DNA from: Streptomyces marincola
Lineage (GTDB): Bacteria; Actinomycetota; Actinomycetes; Streptomycetales; Streptomycetaceae
Direction: 5' to 3'
Length of the DNA: 64,000 nt
Assembly (NCBI RefSeq): GCF_020410765.1
Contig: NZ_CP084541.1
Coordinates: 3,786,501 to 3,850,500, forward strand
The notes below the pieces were generated by a model. The model was given only the letters and a program-made list of their open reading frames with translations. It made no database searches and was not told the DNA's origin. Of the stretch, positions 7,895 to 14,684 are shown one piece after another. Each line of letters starts with the position of its first letter. The first letter of the stretch is position 1. The position numbers and the translations under genes are program-made.

Positions 7895-8554
7895 GTGGAC
7901 GTGATCGAGCGCTGGAGCGGCCGGTACGCCTGCCTGCTCCAGTCCGCCCTACGCCTCGGAAACGAACAGTTCGCGGCTCACCTCGGCATCGCCGTGAGGA
8001 CTGTGGCCACCTGGCACTCCGACGCGTCCGTCGTGCCTCGCAGGGAGATGCAGCAGCTCCTCGACACGGCCCATGAGCAGGCTCCTCCGGCTGCGCGACA
8101 GCGCTTCGCGCTCCTGCTGGCGAAGGAGCGATCCCCGGTGGACTCGATGCCGCCCGGCGCGCAGGCGCTGCGGGTGGCCATCGCAGTGGTCGTCCGTGGC
8201 ACCGACGTCCTCCTGGTATGCCGGCGGGATGACGACGCCGCTGGGATCACGTGGCAGTTCCCGGCTGGCGTCATCAAGCCAGGCGGCAAGGCGGAGACCA
8301 CCACCGTGCGGGAGACCTTGGACGAGACGGGTGTCCACTGCGCGGTCCGGCAGCACCTCGGGAACCGCCTTCACCCCGTGACCGGCGTGCTGTGCGAATA
8401 CTTCCTCTGCGAGTACCTGGCCGGCGAGGCCACGAACAGCGACGCGGCCGAGAACATCGACGTCATGTGGGTCCCCAGAAACTCGGTGCTCCGCTTCATT
8501 TCCGTCGATACGATCTTTTCACCCATTCTGGCCGTCCTGGAGGAGCAGACGTGA
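7895..8554 (+). CDS. HTH-NUDIX fusion protein, probable nucleotide-sensing regulator
   Basis: A 219-residue fusion. Residues ~20-45 (LGNEQFAAHLGIAVRTVATW) form a helix-turn-helix of the XRE/Cro type, and residues ~92-219 form a NUDIX domain. The NUDIX box at 125-147 is damaged: where the first Glu of GX5EX7REUXEEXGU should be there is Gly, and the metal pair reads DE rather than EE (RETLDETG). This suggests weak or lost hydrolysis with ligand binding retained, as known for NrtR-type NUDIX regulators, although there the HTH is C-terminal. GTG 7895 is chosen because GAAGGGG precedes it and the upstream frame has no domain. Its stop overlaps the next gene by 4 bp. It is likely autoregulatory through the palindrome at 7821-7847. 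Confidence 0.8.
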   Translation: MDVIERWSGRYACLLQSALRLGNEQFAAHLGIAVRTVATWHSDASVVPRREMQQLLDTAHEQAPPAARQRFALLLAKERSPVDSMPPGAQALRVAIAVVVRGTDVLLVCRRDDDAAGITWQFPAGVIKPGGKAETTTVRETLDETGVHCAVRQHLGNRLHPVTGVLCEYFLCEYLAGEATNSDAAENIDVMWVPRNSVLRFISVDTIFSPILAVLEEQT

Positions 8555-8964
8555 CGAACCAGAACACGGACGAGCGCCCGGGCATCGCCGCCGCCATCGT
8601 CGTGAACAAGGCACGCGTGCTGATGGTGCGCCGCCGGGTCAGCGAGGGACAGCTCTCCTGGCAGTTCCCGGCGGGAGAGGTCGAGCCCGGCGAGGCCCGC
8701 GAGGACGCCGCTGTGCGGGAGACCCAGGAGGAGACCGGGCTGACCGTGGCGGCTGTGAAGCTGCTCGGCGAGCGCGTCCACCCGAAGACGGGCCGGCTGA
8801 TGTCATACACCGCGTGCGAGGTGCTGGGCGGTAGCGCCCACGTGGCGGACACCGAGGAGCTGGCCGAACTGGCCTGGGTCGCCCATGGCGAGATCCCGGA
8901 GTACGTGCCGTTCGGACTGTTCGAGCCGGTGCAGGAGTACCTCGACACCGTCCTGTCTTCCTAA
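8551..8964 (+). CDS. NUDIX hydrolase
   Basis: A 137-residue stand-alone NUDIX enzyme that should cleave a nucleoside diphosphate linked to X, giving NMP plus P-X. The box is canonical: FPAGEVEPGEAREDAAVRE then TQEETG, with all metal-binding Glu residues. The GTG start overlaps the previous stop (GTGA) and has GGAGGAG 5 nt upstream, so it is translated coupled to the HTH-NUDIX gene. The pairing of a canonical and a degenerate NUDIX domain suggests that both see the same or related ligands. Substrate is unknown; ADP-ribose-, sugar- or oxidised-nucleotide hydrolysis are all possible. Confidence 0.88.
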   Translation: MTNQNTDERPGIAAAIVVNKARVLMVRRRVSEGQLSWQFPAGEVEPGEAREDAAVRETQEETGLTVAAVKLLGERVHPKTGRLMSYTACEVLGGSAHVADTEELAELAWVAHGEIPEYVPFGLFEPVQEYLDTVLSS

Positions 8965-8985
8965 GTGGCTGCCAGGAATTCCCGT

Positions 8986-9738
8986 ATGGCGACCGACGTG
9001 TTGCTCGCTGGGGCTCGCGAGCGCTGGGAGACCTGGGCACGGGCGCCCGTGTCGTTTCCTGGCGCCGGGGGCGTGTGCGTGGTCGCCTCTCCTGACTCGG
9101 GCCTGAGCCCGCCCGGCTGGGTCGGTCTGGTGGCGCTCGGCGGATCAGCGATCGTGACCGCGCCACGCCCGGACACGGCCGCCGTGGTACGGGCCGCTGT
9201 GGGTTCGCTGCCCGGCGACGCGGTCACGGACGCGGAGGCGGTCCGCGCGGTGCTCCCGGTGACCGATGTGCTCGGCCCGGCGGCGCTCGCCTACGCGTCC
9301 GCCGACGGCTTCCGGCCGGTGGCCGCCGACGAAGCGAACGTTCGGCGGCTACCGCAGGGCGCAGCCGGATCGGGCGCGCTCGACGACCTGGTGGACCAGG
9401 TGACCGACGAGGAGGCCGCCGAGGCCGGCATCGTCGGAATTACCTCACCGGCGTTCGTGGTCAGGTCCGGCGGCCGGGTGGTCGCCGCCGCCGGGTACGA
9501 GGTGTGGCCGGACCGGGTGGCCCACGTCTGCGTGCTCACCGGCGCGCGATGGCGAGGGCGCGGACTGGCCCGGGCGGTGGGCTCGGCGGCCGTCGCGCAC
9601 GCGTTCGCGGCGGGGCTGCTCCCGCAGTGGCGGGCCCGAGGCCCCGCCTCTCGCCGGGTGGCGGCGGCCCTGGGGTTTCGGAAGCTGGGCGCCCAGCTCA
9701 GCATCCAACTCGCGGCGGACGCGGGGATGGTGCGGTAG
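8986..9738 (+). CDS. GNAT-family N-acetyltransferase
   Basis: A 250-residue acetyl-CoA-dependent transferase. The C-terminal GNAT fold shows the acetyl-CoA pyrophosphate loop as ARWRGRGLARAVGSAAV, preceded by strands AGYEVWPDRVAHVCVLTG. The N-terminal half is divergent and Ala/Val-rich, as in two-lobed GNAT proteins of actinomycetes. I prefer ATG 8986 with AGGA 9 nt upstream; an in-frame GTG at 8965, directly after the NUDIX stop, is possible and would add 7 residues. It is the third gene of the plus-strand operon. The acceptor substrate is unknown; acetylation of a toxic nucleotide or protein is speculative. Confidence 0.75.
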   Translation: MATDVLLAGARERWETWARAPVSFPGAGGVCVVASPDSGLSPPGWVGLVALGGSAIVTAPRPDTAAVVRAAVGSLPGDAVTDAEAVRAVLPVTDVLGPAALAYASADGFRPVAADEANVRRLPQGAAGSGALDDLVDQVTDEEAAEAGIVGITSPAFVVRSGGRVVAAAGYEVWPDRVAHVCVLTGARWRGRGLARAVGSAAVAHAFAAGLLPQWRARGPASRRVAAALGFRKLGAQLSIQLAADAGMVR

Positions 9739-9773
9739 ACCGCATGGTCGTTGCGGCCGGGCGGCGAGGCGGG

Positions 9774-9923
9774 TCACGGGTCTGCGGCGAGGGCGCGAAC
9801 GAGGGACAGGCAGAACAGGCAGCCCGCCGCGAAGTGCGCGGTGGCCGCCGCGAGCAGCGCGACGGCCACCGTCACCAGCGCCGCCCCCGCCCAATGCGCG
9901 GGTCCACGCGGCGGCTTGCCCAC
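9774..9923 (-). CDS. Putative 49-aa single-pass membrane protein
   Basis: A short frame reading VGKPPRGPAHWAGAALVTVA and then a hydrophobic stretch VALLAAATAHFAAGCLFCLS before a charged tail. This gives one clear membrane helix with two Cys near its end. The start would be GTG 9921-9923 without a strong ribosome site, overlapping the end of the 75-aa gene by 52 bp. The hydrophobic pattern in one frame and its place at the end of a train of small co-directional ORFs support it, but it is unproven. Confidence 0.4.
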   Translation of the reverse strand: MGKPPRGPAHWAGAALVTVAVALLAAATAHFAAGCLFCLSLVRALAADP

Positions 9924-10099
9924 AACACGGTGGCGCGGCCCATGACGAAGCTCTCGCCAGTCGCGAACACCAACCGCTTACGCCCCTGACTCATCGCGGT
10001 CATGTCGTGCACGGTGAGCGCCTGGCCGCCCACCATGACCTGATCACCGATCGCCACCGTCCTGGCGTCGATCTCGACGGAGACGAGTACACCTTTCAC
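9872..10099 (-). CDS. Hypothetical 75-aa beta-rich protein
   Basis: A 75-residue protein (VSVEIDARTVAIGDQVMVGG ... FATGESFVMGRATVLWASRR) with alternating short strands, resembling small hypothetical proteins found beside XRE/DUF397 loci and integrative elements in Streptomyces. That likeness is recollection, not a search result. GTG 10097-10099 has GGAGG 7 nt upstream and overlaps the stop of the Cys-rich 51-aa gene by 4 bp, so the two are translationally coupled. Function is unknown; the fold may be a small nucleic-acid- or ligand-binding barrel. Confidence 0.7.
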   Translation of the reverse strand: MKGVLVSVEIDARTVAIGDQVMVGGQALTVHDMTAMSQGRKRLVFATGESFVMGRATVLWASRRVDPRIGRGRRW

Positions 10100-10251
10100 T
10101 GGTCAGCCTCCACGGTCGGCACCGGCTCCTGCTCGGCGGAGCGCGGCGGAAGGACATCGGCGGGATAGATCAACGCGTCGCAGGACGCACAGTGCGCCCC
10201 GTCGTCCCGGCGCGTGAGTTCGCAGAAGTGGTCACAGAAGAACGGGGACAC
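10096..10251 (-). CDS. Small Cys/His-rich (zinc-finger-like) protein, 51 aa
   Basis: Starts at GTG 10249-10251 (VSPFFCDHFCELTRRDDGAH) with GAGGAG 5 nt upstream. Cys6, His8 and Cys10 are followed by CASC at 21-24, giving a CX3C...CX2C arrangement likely to bind zinc. The tail is acidic and proline-rich. The stop TGA overlaps the GTG of the 75-aa gene. Spacing, ribosome site and metal-ligand pattern make it a convincing small gene, lying divergent from the XRE regulator. Function is unknown. Confidence 0.65.
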   Translation of the reverse strand: MSPFFCDHFCELTRRDDGAHCASCDALIYPADVLPPRSAEQEPVPTVEADQ

Positions 10252-10357
10252 GCGCACTCCTCAGCGGGCTCGGCATACGCGAACGACGACGAGGCAGCGG
10301 CACCGCCCCCGCGACCCGCCCCGGCGGGGGCGACGCACGGACTTCGGGTTGAGGCAT
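10232..10357 (-). CDS. Possible 41-aa ORF upstream of the Cys-rich gene
   Basis: ATG 10355-10357 with GGGAG 6 nt upstream opens a 41-residue basic, proline-rich frame (MPQPEVRASPPPGRVAGAVP) that runs 20 bp into the Cys-rich gene. It has a ribosome site and fits the overlapping train of tiny ORFs, but the composition is low-complexity and no family is recognised. It could be a leader ORF or chance. Confidence 0.3.
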   Translation of the reverse strand: MPQPEVRASPPPGRVAGAVPLPRRRSRMPSPLRSARVPVLL

Positions 10358-10452
10358 AGGGGTCTCCCAGGTCATGAGGATGCCTGCCTGTGCGTGCTGG
10401 TTGGGACACACACAGTGGCACTGAACGAGAGACTGCCTGCGCAACGCGGGAG

Positions 10453-10558
10453 TTGCAATACTTCAGATCCAGTTTTCACCATGCTCTTTCGCGCCGGTTG
10501 ACGCGCATTGCAAACCGGCAAGCCCGGTGCTTGCATTACGGGACGACGTGACATTGCA
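10453..10558. promoter_or_regulatory. TGCA-type repeats, probable operator of the XRE regulator
   Basis: Between the small minus-strand ORFs and the XRE gene there are four related half-sites: TTGCAAT (10453-10459), ATTGCAA (10507-10513), TTGCATT (10531-10537) and ATTGCA (10553-10558). They occur in both orientations within about 105 bp, directly before the regulator gene. The region should also hold the divergent promoters. The TGCA core recurs at the other XRE locus (57.9 and 59.0 kb). Confidence 0.5.
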
Positions 10559-10582
10559 GAGTGGGGAAGAAAGGGGAGGAAC

Positions 10583-11464
10583 ATGGCGGAGACCACGGGA
10601 TCGACGGTCCCGCGCCGCCAGCTCGGAAGGCACCTTCGCGAGCTGCGTAATCAGGCGGGATACACGATCAAGGGCGCGGCCAAAGCGGTGGAGATGTCAG
10701 ACACCAAGATCTGGCGCATCGAGACAGGCCAGACGTCGCTGCGATCGTTCGATGTGGAGATCATGTGCCGCATCTACGGTGCACCGGCCGACCTGACCGA
10801 AGCCCTGATGGGGCTGGCGAAGGAGACGAAGGCGCGCGGCTGGTGGCACTCGTTCGGCGAGGCGATCCCCGAGGGATTCGACCTCTACATTGGGCTAGAG
10901 GAAGCCTCCGCCCGCATCGACTGGTACGAGCCCCTTCTGATCCCCGGACTCTTGCAGACGGAGGAATACGCGCACGCCGTCATGCGTGCCTACAACCCCG
11001 AGGAGTCGGACGAGGAAGTTGAGCGGCGAGTGCGTCTGCGGATGAGTCGGCAGCACTTGCTCACACGGTACGTATCGCCCCCACACCTGCGTATGGTCGT
11101 CGAGGAAGGTGTGTTCCGGCGCCCGGTCGGGGGCGCGGCGGCGATGGCCAAGCAACTTCGCCAAGTCGTTGAGCTGGCCGACTTGCCAACTGTGGACCTG
11201 CGTGTGGCTCATTTCGGTAGCGGCCTGCACCTCGGCATGCTGAGCGGGCAGTTCACCATCCTGCGCTTCCCGGTCAACGGAGATGGCAAGAACAGCGAGC
11301 CCACTACGGTGTACTCGGATGGCTTCACTGGCAACTTGTACTTGGACAAGCCCCGGGAGGTCGACCGGTACGACGCGGTGTTCAGCGACATGTGGGACGG
11401 GGCGCTTGATGAAGTGGCGTCCCGGCGCCTCATCTTGGGAGTGGCGGGAGAGTATGAGCAGTAA
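10583..11464 (+). CDS. XRE-family regulator with DUF5753 domain
   Basis: A 293-residue DNA-binding protein of the WhiJ-like family. Residues ~12-65 are a Cro/XRE helix-turn-helix (LRELRNQAGYTIKGAAKAVE, then MSDTKIWRIETGQTSLR). From ~95 to the end it is DUF5753, with the typical WYEPLLIPGLLQTEEYAHAV and FTGNLYLDKPREVDRY segments. These proteins are encoded beside DUF397 partners and act in development and antibiotic control in Streptomyces. The ATG 10583-10585 has a strong AGGGGAGGA site. The DUF397 gene overlaps its end by 11 bp. TGCA repeats upstream are the likely autoregulatory site. Confidence 0.92.
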   Translation: MAETTGSTVPRRQLGRHLRELRNQAGYTIKGAAKAVEMSDTKIWRIETGQTSLRSFDVEIMCRIYGAPADLTEALMGLAKETKARGWWHSFGEAIPEGFDLYIGLEEASARIDWYEPLLIPGLLQTEEYAHAVMRAYNPEESDEEVERRVRLRMSRQHLLTRYVSPPHLRMVVEEGVFRRPVGGAAAMAKQLRQVVELADLPTVDLRVAHFGSGLHLGMLSGQFTILRFPVNGDGKNSEPTTVYSDGFTGNLYLDKPREVDRYDAVFSDMWDGALDEVASRRLILGVAGEYEQ

Positions 11465-11657
11465 CGCGGGCCCGGGCTGGGTCAAAAGCAGCTACAGCAG
11501 TAACGGCAACCAGTGCGTCGAAGTGAACGTTGGTTCCGCGACTGTGGTGGGGGTGCGGGACACGAAGCAGGAGGGGGCGGGGCCCGAGTTGTGGGTGCCC
11601 GCTGCCAGTGCGGCGGCGTTCGTGGCGGGTGTGGTCAACGGCACCTTGAGCGCGTAG
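11454..11657 (+). CDS. DUF397 protein, partner of the XRE regulator
   Basis: A 67-residue DUF397 protein with the signature WVKSSYSSNGNQCVEV, then VGVRDTKQE and a C-terminal AAFVAGVVNGTLSA. The family is almost confined to actinomycetes and is genetically paired with XRE-DUF5753 proteins, with which it is thought to interact as an antagonist. ATG 11454 lies inside the 3' end of the XRE gene (11-bp overlap) with GGGAG just before it, so the two are co-translated. A terminator hairpin follows at once. Confidence 0.9.
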   Translation: MSSNAGPGWVKSSYSSNGNQCVEVNVGSATVVGVRDTKQEGAGPELWVPAASAAAFVAGVVNGTLSA

Positions 11658-11670
11658 CCCCCGGAACACA

Positions 11671-11702
11671 AGTCCCCCATCGGCACCGGCCGGTGGGGGA
11701 CT
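11671..11702 (+). terminator. Terminator of the XRE-DUF397 operon
   Basis: AGTCCCCCA (11671-11679) pairs with TGGGGGACT (11694-11702), a 9-bp stem with a G+C-rich loop, starting 14 bp after the DUF397 stop. A closely similar block recurs at 12631-12657. Confidence 0.65.
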
Positions 11703-11713
11703 CAGCCGGGGAA
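11688..11713 (+). repeat. Direct repeat, left copy (partner at 12631-12657)
   Basis: GGCCGGTGGGGG followed by ACTCAGCCGGGGAA here, and by TGCTCAGCCGGGGAA at 12631-12657, differs by one substitution and one inserted base over about 27 bp, in the same orientation and 943 bp apart. The two copies bracket the NUDIX gene, the DUF397 fragment and the CopG fragment, and the right copy forms the 3' end and terminator of the Rieske gene. They may mark a recombination or duplication event. Confidence 0.55.
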
Positions 11714-11804
11714 CGCTTCGCGGGCCAGGGTGAAGTCCGGGGCCCGATGTGGCGACGACGGTGGTGCGCGGGCCTCCTCTTGCACGTCCGACGGAGGAAT
11801 CGCT

Positions 11805-12302
11805 GTGGATCAGCAGACCGACGACCAGCCGAAGGCCGCCAGGCCAGCGCTCGCATCGATGACCCTGCTGGTCGCCGCCGTCATCGTTCACGACAGGGCC
11901 ACCGACCGCGTCGTCCTCCTCCAACGCGGCGAGAACGCCACGTTCGCGCCAGGCAAGTGGGACCTGCCCGTCGGCAAGAGCGAACCTGGCGAGCCGATCA
12001 CCGAGACGGCCGTCCGCGAGTTGTTCGAAGAGACGGGCCTGACCGTGAGGCCGGAGGATCTAAAGGCCGCCCACATCATCCACAAAGCCTGGGGCGTCGA
12101 AGCGCCCAACGGCTTCCTCACCGTCGTCTTCGCAGCCCACGCATGGACCGGCGAACCCGAGAACCGCGAACCCCGCAAGCACTCCCGGGTCTGCTGGGTC
12201 GACACCGACGCCATCCCCGAAAACTTCGTGGACACCACATCAAGTGCCCTTCACGGATACATCGCGGGCGACACCGACATCTCCTTGGGCGGCTGGCGGT
12301 AA
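11805..12302 (+). CDS. NUDIX hydrolase
   Basis: A 165-residue NUDIX enzyme with an intact box (LPVGKSEPGEPITETAVRE then LFEETGL). The strand TLLVAAVIVHDRATDRVVLL and the Trp-rich segment after the box are typical of MutT-like proteins acting on nucleotides. GTG 11805 is chosen because GGAGGA lies 6 nt upstream; the longer frame has no ribosome site. It stands alone after the XRE-DUF397 terminator and is followed by gene debris. It is not close enough in sequence to the NUDIX genes at 8-9 kb to be a recent copy. Substrate is unknown. Confidence 0.85.
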   Translation: MDQQTDDQPKAARPALASMTLLVAAVIVHDRATDRVVLLQRGENATFAPGKWDLPVGKSEPGEPITETAVRELFEETGLTVRPEDLKAAHIIHKAWGVEAPNGFLTVVFAAHAWTGEPENREPRKHSRVCWVDTDAIPENFVDTTSSALHGYIAGDTDISLGGWR

Positions 12303-12318
12303 AGAGCCCACGTCCCCG

Positions 12319-12350
12319 TGCTGGGTCAAGAGCAGCTACGTGTGCGGCCC
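12319..12350 (+). pseudogene. DUF397 fragment
   Basis: The frame reads CWVKSSYVCGP, the DUF397 signature, and the DNA matches the intact gene at 11.48 kb over GCTGGGTCAA(A/G)AGCAGCTAC. Only about ten codons remain before the sequence runs into the end of the CopG ORF on the other strand. It is the broken end of a second DUF397 gene. Confidence 0.55.
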
Positions 12351-12526
12351 GACCCCTCGAAGGTGCGCGAGAACAGCGGCTCGTCCCAGACGCGGTTGGC
12401 CATGGCAACAAGGTGGATACCCTGGCGGATGATCTCGGCCTCGCTGATGCCCCGGCGCCTGGCTGCCTCCTTGATGATGGCCAAGTCCTCCGGGTCGGCG
12501 TAGACGGTCGTGCGCTTCATCGGCAT
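12326..12526 (-). CDS. CopG/RHH antitoxin-like protein with altered C-terminus (orphan)
   Basis: A 66-residue ribbon-helix-helix protein: MKRTTVYADPEDLAIIKEAA is the strand and first helix, and GISEAEIIRQGIHLVA the second. Such proteins are DNA-binding antitoxins, usually followed by a PIN-domain toxin gene. Here the tail after FSRTFEGSGR ends abruptly in a few codons that overlap the DUF397 fragment, and no toxin gene follows. It therefore appears truncated and orphaned. Two ATGs are possible (12524-12526 or 12518-12520); neither has a strong ribosome site, so leaderless translation is likely if it is expressed. Confidence 0.65.
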   Translation of the reverse strand: MPMKRTTVYADPEDLAIIKEAARRRGISEAEIIRQGIHLVAMANRVWDEPLFSRTFEGSGRTRSCS

Positions 12527-12612
12527 GTACCAAAGGTAGTCAAGGTGTCGGTCAGGTGTACCTTCGGCGCTGCGAGCCGGTGCGGGGCGGGCAAGGGCGA
12601 GTTTCCGGAGTG

Positions 12613-12640
12613 CCACCGACCAGCCCTCCGGGCCGGTGGG
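12613..12640 (-). terminator. Terminator of the carotenoid operon
   Basis: CCACCGACC and GGCCGGTGG form a nine-pair stem (one G-U) just past the stop of the Rieske gene at 12646. It falls partly within the repeat shared with the XRE-DUF397 terminator. Confidence 0.5.
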
Positions 12641-12645
12641 GGTGC

Positions 12646-13623
12646 TCAGCCGGGGAAGGTGTTGCGGGCGCGGAGGGTGTGGCGGCGTTCCGCGTAGGCC
12701 ATGTCGTCGCGCCACAGGCGGCCGGCCGCGGCCCGCATCAGGGGGCGCGCCAGCGGGGCGGCGGCGCGGGCCAGGGCGAAGCCGGGGCGATGGGAGGTCG
12801 CGACGACGGCCTCGATCACGGCGGTGCGCGGCGCGCCGTCGGGCCCGGGCCCGAGCGGGGTGGCGTGGGTTTCGACGACCGAGCCCCGGCCCTCGCCCTC
12901 GGCGATCAGCATGGTGACGGTGCGCGGCCCCGGCGCGGTGAAGACGGCGCGCACCGGGACGACGGCGCGGCCCGCGACGCGGAACGACACGTCGACGGTG
13001 AGCCGTTCCGGCGCGACGGCCACCACGGTCAGGTCGACGAACGAGTAGGGGTGGAACCACGCGCCGTGCCACGGGTCGAGGCGGTTGGCGACCACGTCCT
13101 GCGGTTCGCACCGGCCGGTGCCGGTGAACACCGCGTCCAACGCCCGTGCCGCTTCCGGTCGTTGCGGCACGTGCGGGACGGTGGAGGGTTCTTCGCCGCC
13201 CAGTTCGTCGAGCCGTACCCAGGCCAGGACGCCGTCGTCGTGCGCGGGGAACGGCTGCCACCCGGCGAACGGCCTCCCGTCCAGGGCCAGCCCGTGCCAG
13301 TGGCACACGAGCCGGCCGCAGCGGACGCGGCTCTCGGCCAGGGGGGCGCCCAGGTGCGGGCACGCGCCCTGCCCGGCCAGCAGCCGCCCCGCCCGGTCCC
13401 GCCAGGCGACCACCTCGGTGCCGCCGATCGTGCGCCCGAACGGCCGCCCGCGCGCCACGTCGGTGGACGCGCCGAGCACGTACCAGTTGCCGGTCGGCTG
13501 TGCGAGGGCGTGCGCCAGGGCTTCCGCGATCAGGGCGGGGCGCGCGTCGCGCCAGGTCGGGCGCTGCGCCTCCCACGCGGTGCGGCGCCCGAGGCGCAGC
13601 GGGTAGCGGGTGCGTGCGGTCAT
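12646..13623 (-). CDS. Rieske [2Fe-2S] protein with DUF5914, carotenoid-operon oxygenase-like
   Basis: A 325-residue protein. The N-terminal half holds a Rieske centre: CPH in GACPHLGAPL and CHWH in LVCHWHGLALDG supply the two Cys and two His. The C-terminal half (~160-325) matches DUF5914, found in actinobacterial Rieske proteins encoded beside phytoene synthase and desaturase genes; this is recollection of the family context. It may oxidise the carotenoid end group or backbone, but the reaction is not established. ATG 13621-13623 overlaps the crtB stop by 4 bp, so it is the third gene of the operon. Confidence 0.85.
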   Translation of the reverse strand: MTARTRYPLRLGRRTAWEAQRPTWRDARPALIAEALAHALAQPTGNWYVLGASTDVARGRPFGRTIGGTEVVAWRDRAGRLLAGQGACPHLGAPLAESRVRCGRLVCHWHGLALDGRPFAGWQPFPAHDDGVLAWVRLDELGGEEPSTVPHVPQRPEAARALDAVFTGTGRCEPQDVVANRLDPWHGAWFHPYSFVDLTVVAVAPERLTVDVSFRVAGRAVVPVRAVFTAPGPRTVTMLIAEGEGRGSVVETHATPLGPGPDGAPRTAVIEAVVATSHRPGFALARAAAPLARPLMRAAAGRLWRDDMAYAERRHTLRARNTFPG

Positions 13624-14684
13624 GCGGGACTCCGTTCCGTGGCGGCGGCGACCAGCGCGGGGGTGTGGCCGCCCGGCCGCGCGCGCCGTCGCGCGGCGAC
13701 AGCGCGCGCCAGGCCGTCGAGCGCGACCGCCGCGCGCCGGTGCCTCGGCACGACCGCGCGGCGGTGCAGCACGGACCAGCCGTCGGCCGCGACCGCGTCG
13801 AGGATGCCGCTGTACAGCGTGCGAGCGGCGCGGATGCAGGGGCGCGCCACCGGGTCGAGCATCGCCACGCCCGGCTCGGCCGCGCGGTAGACGCCGCGCG
13901 TGAGCGCGGCGGCGGCCATCAGCGCGGCCGTCACGCGCCGGTCGCGCCGCCCGGTGCGGCGGCTCCAGCACAGCAGGTCGCGGTCGACGCCGTGCGCGGC
14001 GAGCAGGTCGCCCGGCAGGTAGATCCGGCCCCGGTCGAGGTCTTCCCCGACGTCGCGCAGGAAGTTGGTCAGCTGGAACGCCTCGCCGAGCGCGGCGGCG
14101 TGCGGCGCGGCCTCGGCGCGCGGCACGACGGTGCCGAGGACGGGCAGCATCTGGAGGCCGATGACGGCGGCCGAGCCGTACATGTAGCCGCGCAGGTCCT
14201 GGTAGGTGGGGTAGTCGGTGACCACGAGGTCGCTGCGCATCGAGCGCAGGAACGCCGTGAAGTAGTCCGGGTCGATGCGGTAGCGGGCGACGGTGTGCGC
14301 CAGGGCGCGCACGACGGGGGCGTGCGCCGTGTCGGGCCCCCGGGCGCCGTCGAACGCCCCGGCAGAGGCGGAAGTCCCGGGGGAGGCGGACGGTCCGGGA
14401 ACGGCGGGGCGTTCGAACACCGCCGCCACGCGCGCCGCGAGCGCGTCGAGGGCGCGGGCGCGTTCCTCGGCCGGCGTGCCGGGCGCGAGGTCGTCGACGA
14501 TGTCGTCGGCCCACCGCGCGAACCCGTACAGCGCGTGGACGGCGGGCCGCCGGTCGGCCGGGAGCAGGCGGGTGGCCAGGAAGTAGGTGCGGCCGTGGCG
14601 GGCGTTGAGCCGCCGGCAGTGCGTGTAGGCGGCGCGCAGAGCTGGGTTGGTGATGCGCGCGGCGTCCAGTTCGCGGGCGGTCAT
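13620..14684 (-). CDS. crtB: Phytoene synthase
   Basis: A 354-residue squalene/phytoene synthase that condenses two geranylgeranyl diphosphates to phytoene. Both Asp-rich metal sites are seen: ARWADDIVDDLAP and FQLTNFLRDVGEDLDRGR. The insert after ~100 (Pro/Ser/Gly-rich) is a variable loop. ATG 14682-14684 overlaps the crtI stop (ATGA), and its own stop overlaps the Rieske gene start in the same way. No geranylgeranyl diphosphate synthase gene lies in the window, so the precursor must come from elsewhere. Confidence 0.92.
   Translation of the reverse strand: MTARELDAARITNPALRAAYTHCRRLNARHGRTYFLATRLLPADRRPAVHALYGFARWADDIVDDLAPGTPAEERARALDALAARVAAVFERPAVPGPSASPGTSASAGAFDGARGPDTAHAPVVRALAHTVARYRIDPDYFTAFLRSMRSDLVVTDYPTYQDLRGYMYGSAAVIGLQMLPVLGTVVPRAEAAPHAAALGEAFQLTNFLRDVGEDLDRGRIYLPGDLLAAHGVDRDLLCWSRRTGRRDRRVTAALMAAAALTRGVYRAAEPGVAMLDPVARPCIRAARTLYSGILDAVAADGWSVLHRRAVVPRHRRAAVALDGLARAVAARRRARPGGHTPALVAAATERSPA

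Noticed and set aside
12700..13600. Reading the Rieske protein as a lycopene cyclase or CrtU desaturase
   Set aside because: The CPH/CHWH iron-sulphur motif and absence of an FAD-binding fold exclude those families.
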